Below, piece by piece: positions 26,734 through 35,271 of a stretch of DNA of 64,000 bases (within the stretch, counting starts at the first letter, position 1; every line of letters starts with the position of its first letter). Under the pieces are notes generated by a model. It worked only from the letters and a program-made list of their open reading frames with translations, did no database searches and was not told where the DNA came from. The DNA lies in the NCBI RefSeq assembly GCF_023074055.1, contig NZ_JADPKR010000053.1, forward strand, positions 154,839-218,838. Reading direction: 5' to 3'. The stretch comes from Bradyrhizobium sp. 141. Its GTDB lineage: Bacteria; Pseudomonadota; Alphaproteobacteria; Rhizobiales; Xanthobacteraceae. The translations under genes were made by a program, and so were the position numbers.

Positions 26734-27225
26734 ATGGCCGATCCACGCGTGAAGTCCGCCGGTGACCTTGCGACCCGGCATCTCTTCGACATCGTCGTCG
26801 ATCTCGATCCGCGCCTCAATTTCGGCGCGGGGCCTGTCGGGCAGCGCGTGCTGTTCGGCGCAGCCAAGGGCTCGTTCGAAGGCCCGCGCTTGCGCGGCGA
26901 GGTGCTGCGGGGCGGCGGCGACTGGGCATTGTTTCGCGCCGACGGCGCCATGACACTCGATGTCCGTCTGTCGCTGCGCACGCATGACGGCGAGCTGATC
27001 TACATGACCTATGGCGGCCGCTGGGTGACGCCGCCGGGTTTGCGCGCCGAGATGGCGGATCCGGCGCGACGCACCAAGGTCGATCCCGCCGGATATTACT
27101 TCCGCACCAATCCGCTGTTCGAAACCGGCTCGCAAACCTATGCCTGGCTCAACGACATCGTCTGCGTCGGCAAGGGCTATCTCGTCGAAGGCGCCGTCGC
27201 CTATAAGATTTTCGAAGTGCTGTGA
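26734..27225 (+). CDS. DUF3237 domain protein
   Basis: 163-residue protein of the DUF3237 family, a small beta-barrel family without a firm function. Recognisable parts are HLFDIVVDLDPRLNFGAGPVGQRV, GDWALFRADGAMTLDVRLSLRTHDGELIYM and YYFRTNPLFETGSQTYAWLNDIVCVGKG. It follows the SnoaL remnant by 45 nt and should be under the same TetR-controlled promoter. With the SnoaL gene broken, it may be the only working target of that regulator on this side. Confidence 0.88.
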   Translation: MADPRVKSAGDLATRHLFDIVVDLDPRLNFGAGPVGQRVLFGAAKGSFEGPRLRGEVLRGGGDWALFRADGAMTLDVRLSLRTHDGELIYMTYGGRWVTPPGLRAEMADPARRTKVDPAGYYFRTNPLFETGSQTYAWLNDIVCVGKGYLVEGAVAYKIFEVL

Positions 27226-27275
27226 AGCCGCCTGTCGGTTCAACGAGAGCCCCGTGACCGGAACTGTCTCCGCAA

Positions 27276-27929
27276 TCACTGGCTGGCCCAGACGATCCGC
27301 GCGATCCAGGCGAGGTCACTCACCGAGATCGTCCGTGCCACTTGCGACGCATCGAGCGGCTGCAAGTCCAACGCCTTCGCCGTGCGGCGCTTCAGCGTCG
27401 CGATCGTCACCTCGTCCGTCCTCGTCTTCACCACGACGCGATCGCCCTTGCGGATCGGCGTGCCGGGCGAGACCAGGATGATGTCGCCGTCGCGATAGGC
27501 AGGCTGGAGCGCATCGCCGGAAATCTCCAGCGCAAAGGCGTGGTCGTCCTCGGCGGTGGGAAGCGCGATCTCGGTCCAGCCCTTGCCGGCGGGAAGGCCG
27601 GACTCGTCGAAAGCGCCGCTCGCGCCGGCCAGCGCGAAGCCGAGCAGCGGTACCGAGCGGCCGTCGCCGGCGTCGTCGTCGACCAGCCTCGCAAAGCTGT
27701 CGATCGAGGCGCCGGCCGCCGCCAGCGCCTTTGCGATCGATTCGGTCGAGGGCCAGCGCTCGCGGCCGTCAGAGGTGACGCGCTTCGACCTGTTAAAGGT
27801 GGTGGGATCGAGCCCCGCGCGCCTGGCAAGGCCGGACGGCGACAGACCGGCGCGCTCCGCCAGCCGATCCAGCGCGACCCAGATCTGGTCGTGAGTCAGT
27901 ATCCTCTGCGCTTTGGCCTGTCTGACCAT
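27276..27929 (-). CDS. XRE-type repressor with S24 peptidase-like domain lacking the catalytic serine
   Basis: 217-residue regulator resembling phage-type C2/LexA-fold repressors. An N-terminal helix-turn-helix (LSPSGLARRAGLDPTTFNRSKR, about 29-50) is followed by an S24 domain from about residue 95. The usual GDSM nucleophile motif reads ISGDALQP, so the serine is Ala140, while the lysine (K168 in VVVKTRTDEV) is present. Self-cleavage is therefore not expected. It starts at the ATG 27929. It is divergent from the DUF952-pyrD operon, with 292 nt between them. That gap contains a doubled CCGGTTTT (27976-27991) but no gene. Confidence 0.85.
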   Translation of the reverse strand: MVRQAKAQRILTHDQIWVALDRLAERAGLSPSGLARRAGLDPTTFNRSKRVTSDGRERWPSTESIAKALAAAGASIDSFARLVDDDAGDGRSVPLLGFALAGASGAFDESGLPAGKGWTEIALPTAEDDHAFALEISGDALQPAYRDGDIILVSPGTPIRKGDRVVVKTRTDEVTIATLKRRTAKALDLQPLDASQVARTISVSDLAWIARIVWASQ

Positions 27930-28221
27930 GGAAGGCCCAGCCCGTCGCAACCCAGGAAAACTGTCCTCAAATCAACCGGTTTTCCGGTTTTCGCGCAAGA
28001 GGCGGCGGGAGAAGCGATTTCAACTCAGACGGACACCGGTTCGTGTCCAGAAAACGCGCCAAACAGAAATTTAGAGCCTCGATCCGATTTCATCGGAACG
28101 GAATTGGCTCTAAGCCTTGAGTTCGGAAGGGGCGGCCTTTACGGTCGCCCCGGGGTTTTAAGGACCCGCAATAGACGAAAAAACCCAAAAGACTCAAAGA
28201 GCAAACAGGGCTGCGGTAGCG

Positions 28222-28566
28222 GTGGTCAAGATCTACAAAATCTGTCCGGCCTCGGCTTGGCGCGAGGCGGAACGACAGGGTGTCTACCGGGGCAGCGCGG
28301 ACGATGCGCGCGACGGATTCATCCATTTCTCGACCGCTGCCCAGGTTCCCGAAACCCTCCGCAAGCACTATTTCGGGCAGCGCGCGCTGTTCCTGGTCGA
28401 GGTCGACGGCGACGCGCTCGGAGCTGAGCTGCGTTGGGAGCGCTCGCGCAATCACGAGCTGTTTCCACATCTCTATGGCGAGCTCGATCTCGGCGCGGTG
28501 ATCGCTGTGACGAACCTCAACATGCGCTCCGACGGCGGCCACGACACTCCGGAGCTGTTGCCGTGA
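28222..28566 (+). CDS. DUF952 family protein
   Basis: 114-residue cytosolic protein of DUF952, a small alpha/beta family related to glutathione-S-transferase-like or ART-like folds with no confirmed activity. The signature is IYKICPASAWREAERQGVYRGSADDARDGFIHFSTAAQV. It starts at GTG. Its stop overlaps the pyrD start in the sequence GTGA, so translation of the two genes should be coupled. The pairing suggests joint expression but not a shared reaction. Confidence 0.88.
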   Translation: MVKIYKICPASAWREAERQGVYRGSADDARDGFIHFSTAAQVPETLRKHYFGQRALFLVEVDGDALGAELRWERSRNHELFPHLYGELDLGAVIAVTNLNMRSDGGHDTPELLP

Positions 28567-29660
28567 TCCGCGCTTTCGACGCCTTTTCGCTGCCGGTGCT
28601 GCGCTGGCTCGATCCGGAAGACGCGCATCGCCTCGCGATCCAGGGCCTGCGCTTCCTGCCGCCGATCAAGCCGCGCGCTGACGATCCCAAGCTCGCGATG
28701 CGCGCCTTCGGGCTCAACTTTCCCAATCCGATCGGCATGGCCGCGGGTTTCGACAAGAGCGCAGAGGTGCCGGACGCGTTGCTGCGGCTCGGCTTCGGCT
28801 TCGTCGAGATCGGCTCGGTGACGCCGAAGCCGCAGAGCGGCAATCCGCGGCCGCGATTGTTCCGGCTCGAGCGCGACGAAGCGATCATCAACCGCATGGG
28901 TTTCAACAATGACGGCGCAGAGGTCGCGTTGCGCCGGCTCGCCGCACGCGCGCAGCACGGCGGCATCGTCGGCGTCAATGTCGGCGCCAACAAGGATTCG
29001 CCGGACCGCGTTGGCGACTACGTCAAGCTGATCGAGACCTTTGCGCCGGTCGCGAGCTATTTCACCGTCAATGTCTCCTCGCCGAATACGCCCGGCCTGC
29101 GCAATCTGCAGGAAGGCGCGCTGCTCGACGATCTCCTCGCGCGCGTGATCGACGCCCGCGAGCGGGTGCGCCAGAAGGCCGGCGACACGCCGGTGCTGCT
29201 CAAGATCGCGCCGGATTTGAGCCTTGCCCAGCTCGACGACGTCGTGCAGGTCGCGCGCTCGCGCCGGGTCGACGGCATGATCGTGTCGAACACGACCATC
29301 GCGCGGCCGAGCACGCTGCGCGAGGAGATGCGCGCCAAGGAGCAAGGCGGCCTGTCCGGCCGGCCGCTGTTCCGCCTGTCGACGCGGATGGTCGCGGAGA
29401 CCTATGTGCGTGTCGAGGGTGCATTCCCGCTGATCGGCGTCGGCGGCGTGGACTCCGGCGGCGCTGCGCTGACGAAAATCCGCGCCGGCGCCAGCCTGAT
29501 CCAGCTCTATTCGTCGCTGGTCTACAAGGGCCTCGGTCTCGTCGACGAGATCAAGCGCGATCTCACCTCGACGCTGCTCCGCACGGGGCGGGATTCCTTG
29601 TCCGAGATCGTCGGCGCGGATGCGGCGACGCTCACGGCGGAAGACTGGCCGGGGATGTGA
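28563..29660 (+). CDS. pyrD: Dihydroorotate dehydrogenase (quinone), class 2
   Basis: Membrane-associated FMN enzyme that oxidises dihydroorotate and passes electrons to quinone, the fourth step of pyrimidine synthesis. It has 365 residues. The N-terminal helices (IRAFDAFSLPVLRWLDPEDAHRLAIQ) anchor it to the membrane. FMN-site blocks are NPIGMAAGFDKSAEV, GFVEIGSVTPKPQSGNPRPR and VNVSSPNTPGLR (with the class 2 catalytic serine), and the end block is IGVGGVDSGGAALTKI. It starts at a GTG that overlaps the DUF952 stop by 4 nt. Confidence 0.96.
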   Translation: MIRAFDAFSLPVLRWLDPEDAHRLAIQGLRFLPPIKPRADDPKLAMRAFGLNFPNPIGMAAGFDKSAEVPDALLRLGFGFVEIGSVTPKPQSGNPRPRLFRLERDEAIINRMGFNNDGAEVALRRLAARAQHGGIVGVNVGANKDSPDRVGDYVKLIETFAPVASYFTVNVSSPNTPGLRNLQEGALLDDLLARVIDARERVRQKAGDTPVLLKIAPDLSLAQLDDVVQVARSRRVDGMIVSNTTIARPSTLREEMRAKEQGGLSGRPLFRLSTRMVAETYVRVEGAFPLIGVGGVDSGGAALTKIRAGASLIQLYSSLVYKGLGLVDEIKRDLTSTLLRTGRDSLSEIVGADAATLTAEDWPGM

Positions 29661-29671
29661 GGCGCTGCGCG

Positions 29672-29756
29672 TAGCCCGGATGGAGCGCAGCGCAATCCGG
29701 GAATCCGTCCGCAGGCTCGAAGGCCCCGGATTACGCTGCGCTCCATCCGGGCTACG
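29672..29756. repeat. Family C palindromic element, copy C2
   Basis: Arms GTAGCCCGGATGGAGCGCAG and CTGCGCTCCATCCGGGCTAC. The minus-strand MATE gene ends inside this element: its TAG stop (29752-29754) is the TAG of the arm GTAGCCCGG. Confidence 0.9.
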
Positions 29757-31077
29757 GCTTCGAGAACGTCGCCCTGAACTGTGTCGGATAGCGCGCGGCC
29801 TGCAAGCCGCCACGCGAGAGGTAGGAGGCCATCAGCGCGCACCACAGTCCGGCATTGCCGAACGATTGCAGCGCCCACCAGGTGCCGAGGAAGATCGCGA
29901 GCGAGGCCAGCATCAGATTGCGCATCTCGCGCACCCAGGTCGCGCCGATATAGATGCCGTCGAAGCCGAAGGCGAACACGCCGGGGATCGGCGCAAGCAC
30001 GACGAACGGCAGGAATTCGCGCGCGGCACGGCGGACGTCTTCGCTCGCCGTCATGAAATCGATCAGGGCCGGCCCGCACAGCGCGAACAGCACCGCGACG
30101 ACGATTGCAAAGCCGAGCCCCCACAGCAGCACCAGCCGGGTCGAATCGGCAAATCCCTTTGCATCGCGTGCACCGAGGGTGCGGCCGCACAGCTGCTGCG
30201 CCGCGTTGGCGAGACCGTCGAGGAAGAAGGCGCTGACCAGCAGGAAGTTGTTGAGCACGGAGTTGGCGGCCAGCGTGACGTCGCCGGCCTGCGCGCCCTT
30301 GGCGGTGAAGAACAGGAACACGGCGATCAGCGCCGCGGTGCGGATCATGATGTCGGAATTCACCGCCAGCATCCGCAACAGCTTCTCGCGGTCGAGCAGC
30401 GTCCTGTACGGCACTGCGAAGCCGCCCTCGGCGTAATGGCGGCAGACGATCACGCCGAGGGCGAACCCGACCGCTTCCGACAACAGCGCTGAGATCGCGG
30501 CACCGGCGATGCCGTTATCGTAGACCAGCACCAGCAGGATCGTCGCCGCCATGTTGACGAGATTGATGACGACCTGAAGCAACAAGGCTGAATTGGCGCG
30601 GGCCTTTCCGATCAGCCAGCCGAGGATGACATAGTTGGCGAGCGCGAACGGCGACGACCAGATCCGGATCTTGAAGTAGGTCTTCGCGGCGTGCGTCACC
30701 CCCTCGCTGCCGCCCATGAGGTCGAACAGCAGAGCGGCCAGCGGCAGTTGCAGCACGATCAGCGCAACGCCGATCAGGCCGGCAACGATGAAGCCGCGTG
30801 CCAGGATCGCGGCCGGCTCGCGCACCTCGCCCGCGCCCAGCGACTGCGCGGTGAAGGCGAGCGTGCTCATGCGCAGGAAGCCAAACAGCCAGAACAGGCA
30901 GTCAAAGATCACCGACGCGATCGCGACGCCGCCGAGCAGCGCGGCATCGTCGAGCCGCCCGATCGCCGTGGTTGAGACAATGCCGATCAGCGGCGTGGTC
31001 AGGTTCGCGACCATCGCAGGACCGGCGATGGCGAACACCTGGCGGGAGCCGATCTTGAGGGGAATGGGCGCGTGCAT
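29752..31077 (-). CDS. MATE family efflux transporter
   Basis: Inner-membrane exporter of 441 residues with about twelve membrane helices in two homologous halves, usually driven by a proton or sodium gradient. It begins IGSRQVFAIAGPAMVANLTTPLIGIVSTTAIGRL, with the DinF-like pattern. It starts at the ATG 31077, one base after the stop of the MBL hydrolase gene, so they form an operon. The stop codon lies within repeat C2. Substrate is unknown. Confidence 0.92.
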   Translation of the reverse strand: MHAPIPLKIGSRQVFAIAGPAMVANLTTPLIGIVSTTAIGRLDDAALLGGVAIASVIFDCLFWLFGFLRMSTLAFTAQSLGAGEVREPAAILARGFIVAGLIGVALIVLQLPLAALLFDLMGGSEGVTHAAKTYFKIRIWSSPFALANYVILGWLIGKARANSALLLQVVINLVNMAATILLVLVYDNGIAGAAISALLSEAVGFALGVIVCRHYAEGGFAVPYRTLLDREKLLRMLAVNSDIMIRTAALIAVFLFFTAKGAQAGDVTLAANSVLNNFLLVSAFFLDGLANAAQQLCGRTLGARDAKGFADSTRLVLLWGLGFAIVVAVLFALCGPALIDFMTASEDVRRAAREFLPFVVLAPIPGVFAFGFDGIYIGATWVREMRNLMLASLAIFLGTWWALQSFGNAGLWCALMASYLSRGGLQAARYPTQFRATFSKP

Positions 31078-31078
31078 C

Positions 31079-31813
31079 TCAGAATACGAGGACCATGCCG
31101 TCTTCGGCGGCGAGATGCGCAATATCGTCCAGGCGCGAGAGCATGTCGTCGTTCATATGGGTGAGGACGAGGCGTTTCGCGCCGATCGCGGGAAGATGCT
31201 GTTCCAAGGTCTTCAGGCTGAGATGGTTCTTGACCACCTTCTCGTACATATAGGCTTCGGCGATGAAAAGGTCGGCGCCGTGCGCCAGCGGAATGAGCGT
31301 TTCCGTCCATTCGGTATCGGCGCTGTAGGCAAGCGTGCGGCCCTCGGCCTCGACGCGGTAGGCGAGGAAGGGACCACCGGATTCGCCGTGCACCACCGGA
31401 TAGGGCGTCACTCTCGCCGCGCCGAAGGTTTTGCTTTGCTCGGGCGCGAGCTCCACGACCTCGAGCTCGAAACGCTGTTTGGTCTTCGAGGAGTGCTCGA
31501 ACAGCGCCTCCATCACCTGGTTGAGCCGCGTCTCGATGCCTTGCGGTCCCGCAATCGTCAGCGGCCGCGTCCGCCGCGAAAATTGCGCGTCGAGCAGCAG
31601 GAACGGCAACCCGGCAAAATGGTCGCCGTGGAAATGCGTGATGAGGATGAGATCGATGTCGTCGCGCGCGATCTCGAGCCGCTTCAGCGCCGGCAGGGCC
31701 GACGCGCCGCAATCGATCAGGAAATTGGTCTCGCGCCCCGAGACGTGGAAGCAGGTGTTGAGCCTGCCACCTGAGCCAAAGGCGTCGCCGCAGCCGACAA
31801 AGCGTAGTTGCAT
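31079..31813 (-). CDS. MBL-fold metallo-hydrolase (RNase Z-like)
   Basis: 244-residue metallo-beta-lactamase-fold hydrolase. The metal motif HFHGDH follows LILITH at about residues 60-65. Further ligands are PVVHGES near 144, YSADTE near 166 and LTHMND near 222. The family includes RNase Z-like and phosphodiesterase-like enzymes; the RNase Z exosite is absent, so tRNA processing is not supported. It precedes the MATE gene by a single base. Confidence 0.85.
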   Translation of the reverse strand: MQLRFVGCGDAFGSGGRLNTCFHVSGRETNFLIDCGASALPALKRLEIARDDIDLILITHFHGDHFAGLPFLLLDAQFSRRTRPLTIAGPQGIETRLNQVMEALFEHSSKTKQRFELEVVELAPEQSKTFGAARVTPYPVVHGESGGPFLAYRVEAEGRTLAYSADTEWTETLIPLAHGADLFIAEAYMYEKVVKNHLSLKTLEQHLPAIGAKRLVLTHMNDDMLSRLDDIAHLAAEDGMVLVF

Positions 31814-31835
31814 CGGCTGCGCAACTCCTTGACGT

Positions 31836-32141
31836 TCAGCGGCCGCGCGGCGCGCCGAAGACGCGCGAGAGCAGCCAGATTGGGATCACGATGACCGCGC
31901 CGAGCAGGAAGTAGCGCCACAGCCAGTTCACGGTGTCGAAGCCGAGATCCCAAAGACGCTGGAACAGGAGGCGGATGCTGGTGATGATGTTCCAGGGATC
32001 GAAGCCGATCGCGGCGAGCACGACGCCGACCAGGATCGAGAGCAGGACCAGGCGAAACGCGACCGCCAGCGGCGAGCCGCCGAGAAAGCGGTTCAGCCCG
32101 TCGCTGCGGCCGGCCGGCAAATCTCTGACGTCTTGGACCAT
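31836..32141 (-). CDS. Small two-helix membrane protein (DUF6460-like)
   Basis: 101-residue membrane protein. After MVQDVRDLPAGRSDGLNRFLGGSP come two hydrophobic helices, VAFRLVLLSILVGVVLAAIG and YFLLGAVIVIPIWLLSRVFG. It resembles a small conserved alphaproteobacterial family of unknown role; the DUF number is from memory. The ATG at 32141 has a clear TGAGGAG site, and the upstream in-frame extension lacks one. It ends 22 nt before the MBL gene and is probably the first gene of that operon. Confidence 0.75.
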   Translation of the reverse strand: MVQDVRDLPAGRSDGLNRFLGGSPLAVAFRLVLLSILVGVVLAAIGFDPWNIITSIRLLFQRLWDLGFDTVNWLWRYFLLGAVIVIPIWLLSRVFGAPRGR

Positions 32142-32449
32142 CTCAAACTCCTCAGGGGATTCGACCCCATTATAGGGCACGGCGAGGGACATGGGGAACC
32201 CCGGCCCGACCGTCAATCAGCTTACCGCGTTTTAATTCGGGTAGCGCCGCCAGAGCTTCCCTTGTGGCGCGACGCGAGCCGCGGGCCCCTCACCTCTCCC
32301 GCTTGCGGGAGAGGTCGGCGCGCAGCGCCGGGTGAGGGCTCTCTCCTCTGGGGGAATCCCAATGCGGAGACACCCTCTCCCCAACCCTCTCCCGCAAGCG
32401 GGAGAGGGAGCGCACCTCTCGCTTGGCGACGATCGAGCCTCGCACGCCT
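32142..32449. other. Gene-free interval holding a family E repeat
   Basis: The 308-nt gap lies between the end of the DNA ligase gene and the start of the small membrane protein gene, both on the minus strand. A family E palindromic repeat at 32288-32410 fills much of it. I see no open frame with a plausible start and no T-rich terminator. Confidence 0.7.
32288..32410. repeat. Family E palindromic element, copy E1
   Basis: Contains CCTCTCCCGCTTGCGGGAGAGG on the left, in parts CCTCTCCCGC and GCGGGAGAGG. On the right is CCTCTCCCGCAAGCGGGAG, so two facing hairpins. Related copies are at 37574-37728 and 53782-53929. Confidence 0.85.
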
Positions 32450-34105
32450 TCACGCCTCCACTGCCTCCGCCTTCAACATCCTCTCCAACGTCTCCAGCCG
32501 ATCGGCCTCCTTCGGCGGCTTGTCCCAGCGCAGGCGGCTGATGCGGGGAAAGCGCATGGCGACGCCGGATTTGTGCCGCGGCGAGCGCTGCAGGCCCTCG
32601 AACGCCACCTCCAGCACCAGACCCTGGTCCGGCTCGTGCACGACATGGCGAACGGGGCCGAATTTTTCCGTGGTGTTGCGGCGGACGAAGCGATCGATCT
32701 GGAGCAACTCCTCGTCCGTGAAACCGAAATAGGCCTTGCCGACCGGCACCAGCTCGTCGCCGCCATCGCCCGCGGTCCAGACGCCAAAGGTGTAGTCGGA
32801 GTAATAGGACGAGCGCTTGCCGTGACCGCGCTGCGCATACATCAGCACGGCATCGATGATGTGCGGATCGCGCTTCCACTTCCACCATTGGCCCTTCGGC
32901 CGCCCTGGCAAATAAGCCGCATCGCGCCGCTTCAGCATCACGCCCTCGACGGCGTCCGCATCTTCGCCGGCGCCTGCGCTTGCCGGATCGGCGCGCGCGA
33001 CGGCCAGCGCCTCCCAGCTTGTGAAGGGCACGGTGGGCGACAGATCGATGCGGGGATCGCCGAGCTTTCCGATAAAGATCTCCAGCCTTTCGCGCCGCTC
33101 CGCGAACGGCAATTCACGCACATCGTTCTCGTCATCGCCGAGCAAATCATAGGCGCGCAGATGAATCGGAAATTCCTTGATCAGCTTCGGCGAGACGATC
33201 TTGCGGTTGAGCCGCTGTTGCAGGACGTTGAAGCTCTGCACGCGGCCCTCACGCAGAATCAACAGCTCGCCGTCGATCGCACCCGGCAGACGCAGCGACG
33301 GCACGAGGTCGGGAAAGCTGCCCGTGATGTCCTCGCCCGTGCGCGAATAGAGCCGGGCCGTGATGTGGCCGCGGTCGTCCCGCCCGGCCACCGCCTGCAC
33401 CCGGATGCCGTCCCATTTCCATTCGGCAATGTAGTCGGCGGGATCGAGTGCGGCAAAATCCGTCTCCTCGATCGCATGCGCCAGCATCACGGGCCGGAAC
33501 GGCGCGGGATCGCGATTGACCGGCTTCTCGGCGCGGCCTTCCAGCCAGGCGAACAGGTCGAGATAAGGCGGCGCAAGCCCCGGCCAGATCAGCTCGACCT
33601 CATGCGGGTCCTTGTCGCCGAGGGCGGCGGCCGCGGTCTTGGCGAGGCGCGCGGAGATGCCGATGCGAAGCGCGCCGGTGACGAGCTTCAAGAGCGCCCA
33701 GCGGCCGGTCTCATCCAGCTCGTCAAGCCAGCGTTCGAGCTGCTTTGGCAACTCGGTCTTGCCGAGCGTGCGGAGCGTGGTGACGACTTCGCTGAGGGAT
33801 GGGGGCGGCGGATTGTTATGGCCAGCCAGCGCAGCCTTCGGCCACATCAGCGCCACCGTCTCCGAGAGATCGCCGACATAGTCGTAACTCAACCCAAACA
33901 GCACCTCATCCGTGCGCGCCGCGATGAGATCGCGGATCAGCGCGGGCTTGGCATGTTTGAAGCTGAGCGCGCCGGTGAGCGCGGCCAGCGCGTAGCCGCG
34001 GTCGGGATCGCCGACCTTACGAAAATAGCCGGTGATCAGCCGCAGCTTGTTGTTGCGGCCGGGCTCATAAGCGAGGCGGTCCAGAAGTTCGGCGAAGCGG
34101 TTCAT
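32450..34105 (-). CDS. ATP-dependent DNA ligase of the DRL repair set
   Basis: 551-residue ATP-dependent ligase. An N-terminal DNA-binding domain (about 1-200) precedes the nucleotidyltransferase core. The core has the AMP-accepting lysine K230 in EWKWDGIR, followed by DGELLIL and the late motif WWKWKRD. The OB-fold C-terminus ends near the stop. It belongs to the bacterial ligases linked to an MBL exonuclease, a DEXH helicase and PdeM in DNA damage response. The start ATG overlaps the exonuclease stop (ATGA), so the two are coupled. No Ku or LigD domains are present. Confidence 0.93.
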   Translation of the reverse strand: MNRFAELLDRLAYEPGRNNKLRLITGYFRKVGDPDRGYALAALTGALSFKHAKPALIRDLIAARTDEVLFGLSYDYVGDLSETVALMWPKAALAGHNNPPPPSLSEVVTTLRTLGKTELPKQLERWLDELDETGRWALLKLVTGALRIGISARLAKTAAAALGDKDPHEVELIWPGLAPPYLDLFAWLEGRAEKPVNRDPAPFRPVMLAHAIEETDFAALDPADYIAEWKWDGIRVQAVAGRDDRGHITARLYSRTGEDITGSFPDLVPSLRLPGAIDGELLILREGRVQSFNVLQQRLNRKIVSPKLIKEFPIHLRAYDLLGDDENDVRELPFAERRERLEIFIGKLGDPRIDLSPTVPFTSWEALAVARADPASAGAGEDADAVEGVMLKRRDAAYLPGRPKGQWWKWKRDPHIIDAVLMYAQRGHGKRSSYYSDYTFGVWTAGDGGDELVPVGKAYFGFTDEELLQIDRFVRRNTTEKFGPVRHVVHEPDQGLVLEVAFEGLQRSPRHKSGVAMRFPRISRLRWDKPPKEADRLETLERMLKAEAVEA

Positions 34106-35148
34106 GCTTCGGCCTCGTCTTGAAGCGGCGTCTCGCTCTCCTCCTCGTCGCCATAACCGACGAGATCGAGCGGCTGTGCGCGCAGACCATTGCTCCGGCA
34201 CCAGTGCACCAGCGCATCTTCCTGGCCGTGCGTGACCCAGATTTCGCCGGCGCCGGTCGCGCCGATCGTGGCGGTGAGGCCATCCCAATCGGCGTGGTCC
34301 GAGATCACCAGCGGCAGCTCGACGCCGCGCTGCCGCGCCCGGGCGCGCACGCGCATCCATCCCGAGGCGAACGCGGTGACGGGATCGGGAAAGCGCCGCG
34401 TCCAGAGATCCGAAGTCGCTGAGGGCGGGGCCAGCGTGATGGTGCCGGAGAGCGCGGCCTTCTTCACGCCTTTGACCGGTCTGAGCTCGCCGAGGGCGAT
34501 GCCGCGGCTCTGATAATATTCGGTGATCTTCTCCATCGCGCCATGCAGATAGATCGGCGCGTCGTAGCCCGCCTGCCGCAGCAGCGCGATCACGCGCTGG
34601 GCCTTGCCGAGCGAATAGGCGCCGACGAGATGCGCGCGCTCGGGAAACAACGCGACGGAGGCCAGCAGCTTCTTCACCTCGTCACTCGCATCGCCATGCC
34701 GGAACACCGGCAGGCCGAACGTCGCCTCCGTGATGAAGACGTCGCAAGGCACCAGCTCGAATGGCGTGCAGGTCGGGTCGGGCGCGTCCTTGTAGTCGCC
34801 GGAGGCGACGATGCAGGTGTCTTTGCAGGTCACCGCGATCTGCGCCGAGCCCAGCACGTGGCCGGCCGGGTGAAATTTGACGCGGACGTCGCCGAGCCGG
34901 ATCTCCTCGCCATAGCGGATGGCCTGCGTCGATCCGGCAAAATTCTCGCCGTAGCGCAGCCGCATCATGTCCAGCGTTTCCTGCGTCGCCAGCACCGCGC
35001 CGTGGCCGGCACGGGCATGGTCGGAATGGCCGTGCGTGATCACGGCTCGCTCGACCGGGCGGACGGGATCGATATGGAAGCCGCCCGGCTTGCAGCACAG
35101 GCCGCTCGCGACTGGCAGCAGGATGTCTTGGGGACGCATGGTGGTCAT
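34102..35148 (-). CDS. Ligase-associated DNA damage response exonuclease
   Basis: 348-residue MBL/beta-CASP-type nuclease. Metal motif HGHSDH (about 39-44), HPAGHVLGS (about 92-100) and SGDYKD (about 114-119) are present. The beta-CASP-like part carries GAYSLGKAQR and ISDHADWDGL. It shares a 4-bp overlap with the ligase gene. Its usual partners, the helicase and PdeM, are 16 kb away at 12.8-16.2 kb. A second in-frame ATG nine bases on is an equally good start. Confidence 0.92.
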   Translation of the reverse strand: MTTMRPQDILLPVASGLCCKPGGFHIDPVRPVERAVITHGHSDHARAGHGAVLATQETLDMMRLRYGENFAGSTQAIRYGEEIRLGDVRVKFHPAGHVLGSAQIAVTCKDTCIVASGDYKDAPDPTCTPFELVPCDVFITEATFGLPVFRHGDASDEVKKLLASVALFPERAHLVGAYSLGKAQRVIALLRQAGYDAPIYLHGAMEKITEYYQSRGIALGELRPVKGVKKAALSGTITLAPPSATSDLWTRRFPDPVTAFASGWMRVRARARQRGVELPLVISDHADWDGLTATIGATGAGEIWVTHGQEDALVHWCRSNGLRAQPLDLVGYGDEEESETPLQDEAEA

Positions 35149-35176
35149 ATAGGGAGGGGCCGCTCCAAATTAAGCC

Positions 35177-35260
35177 GTCATGCGCGGACTTGACCCGCGC
35201 ATCCATCCTTTTAAACAGTGCCTTTTTTGATGGATTGCCGGGTCAAGCCCGGCAATGACA
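35177..35260. repeat. Family A palindromic element, copy A5
   Basis: The most diverged A copy. The left palindrome is TGCGCGGACTTGACCCGCGCA and the right is TTGCCGGGTCAAGCCCGGCAA. It separates the divergent exonuclease and methyltransferase genes. Confidence 0.75.
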
Positions 35261-35271
35261 AGTGGTTCCCC

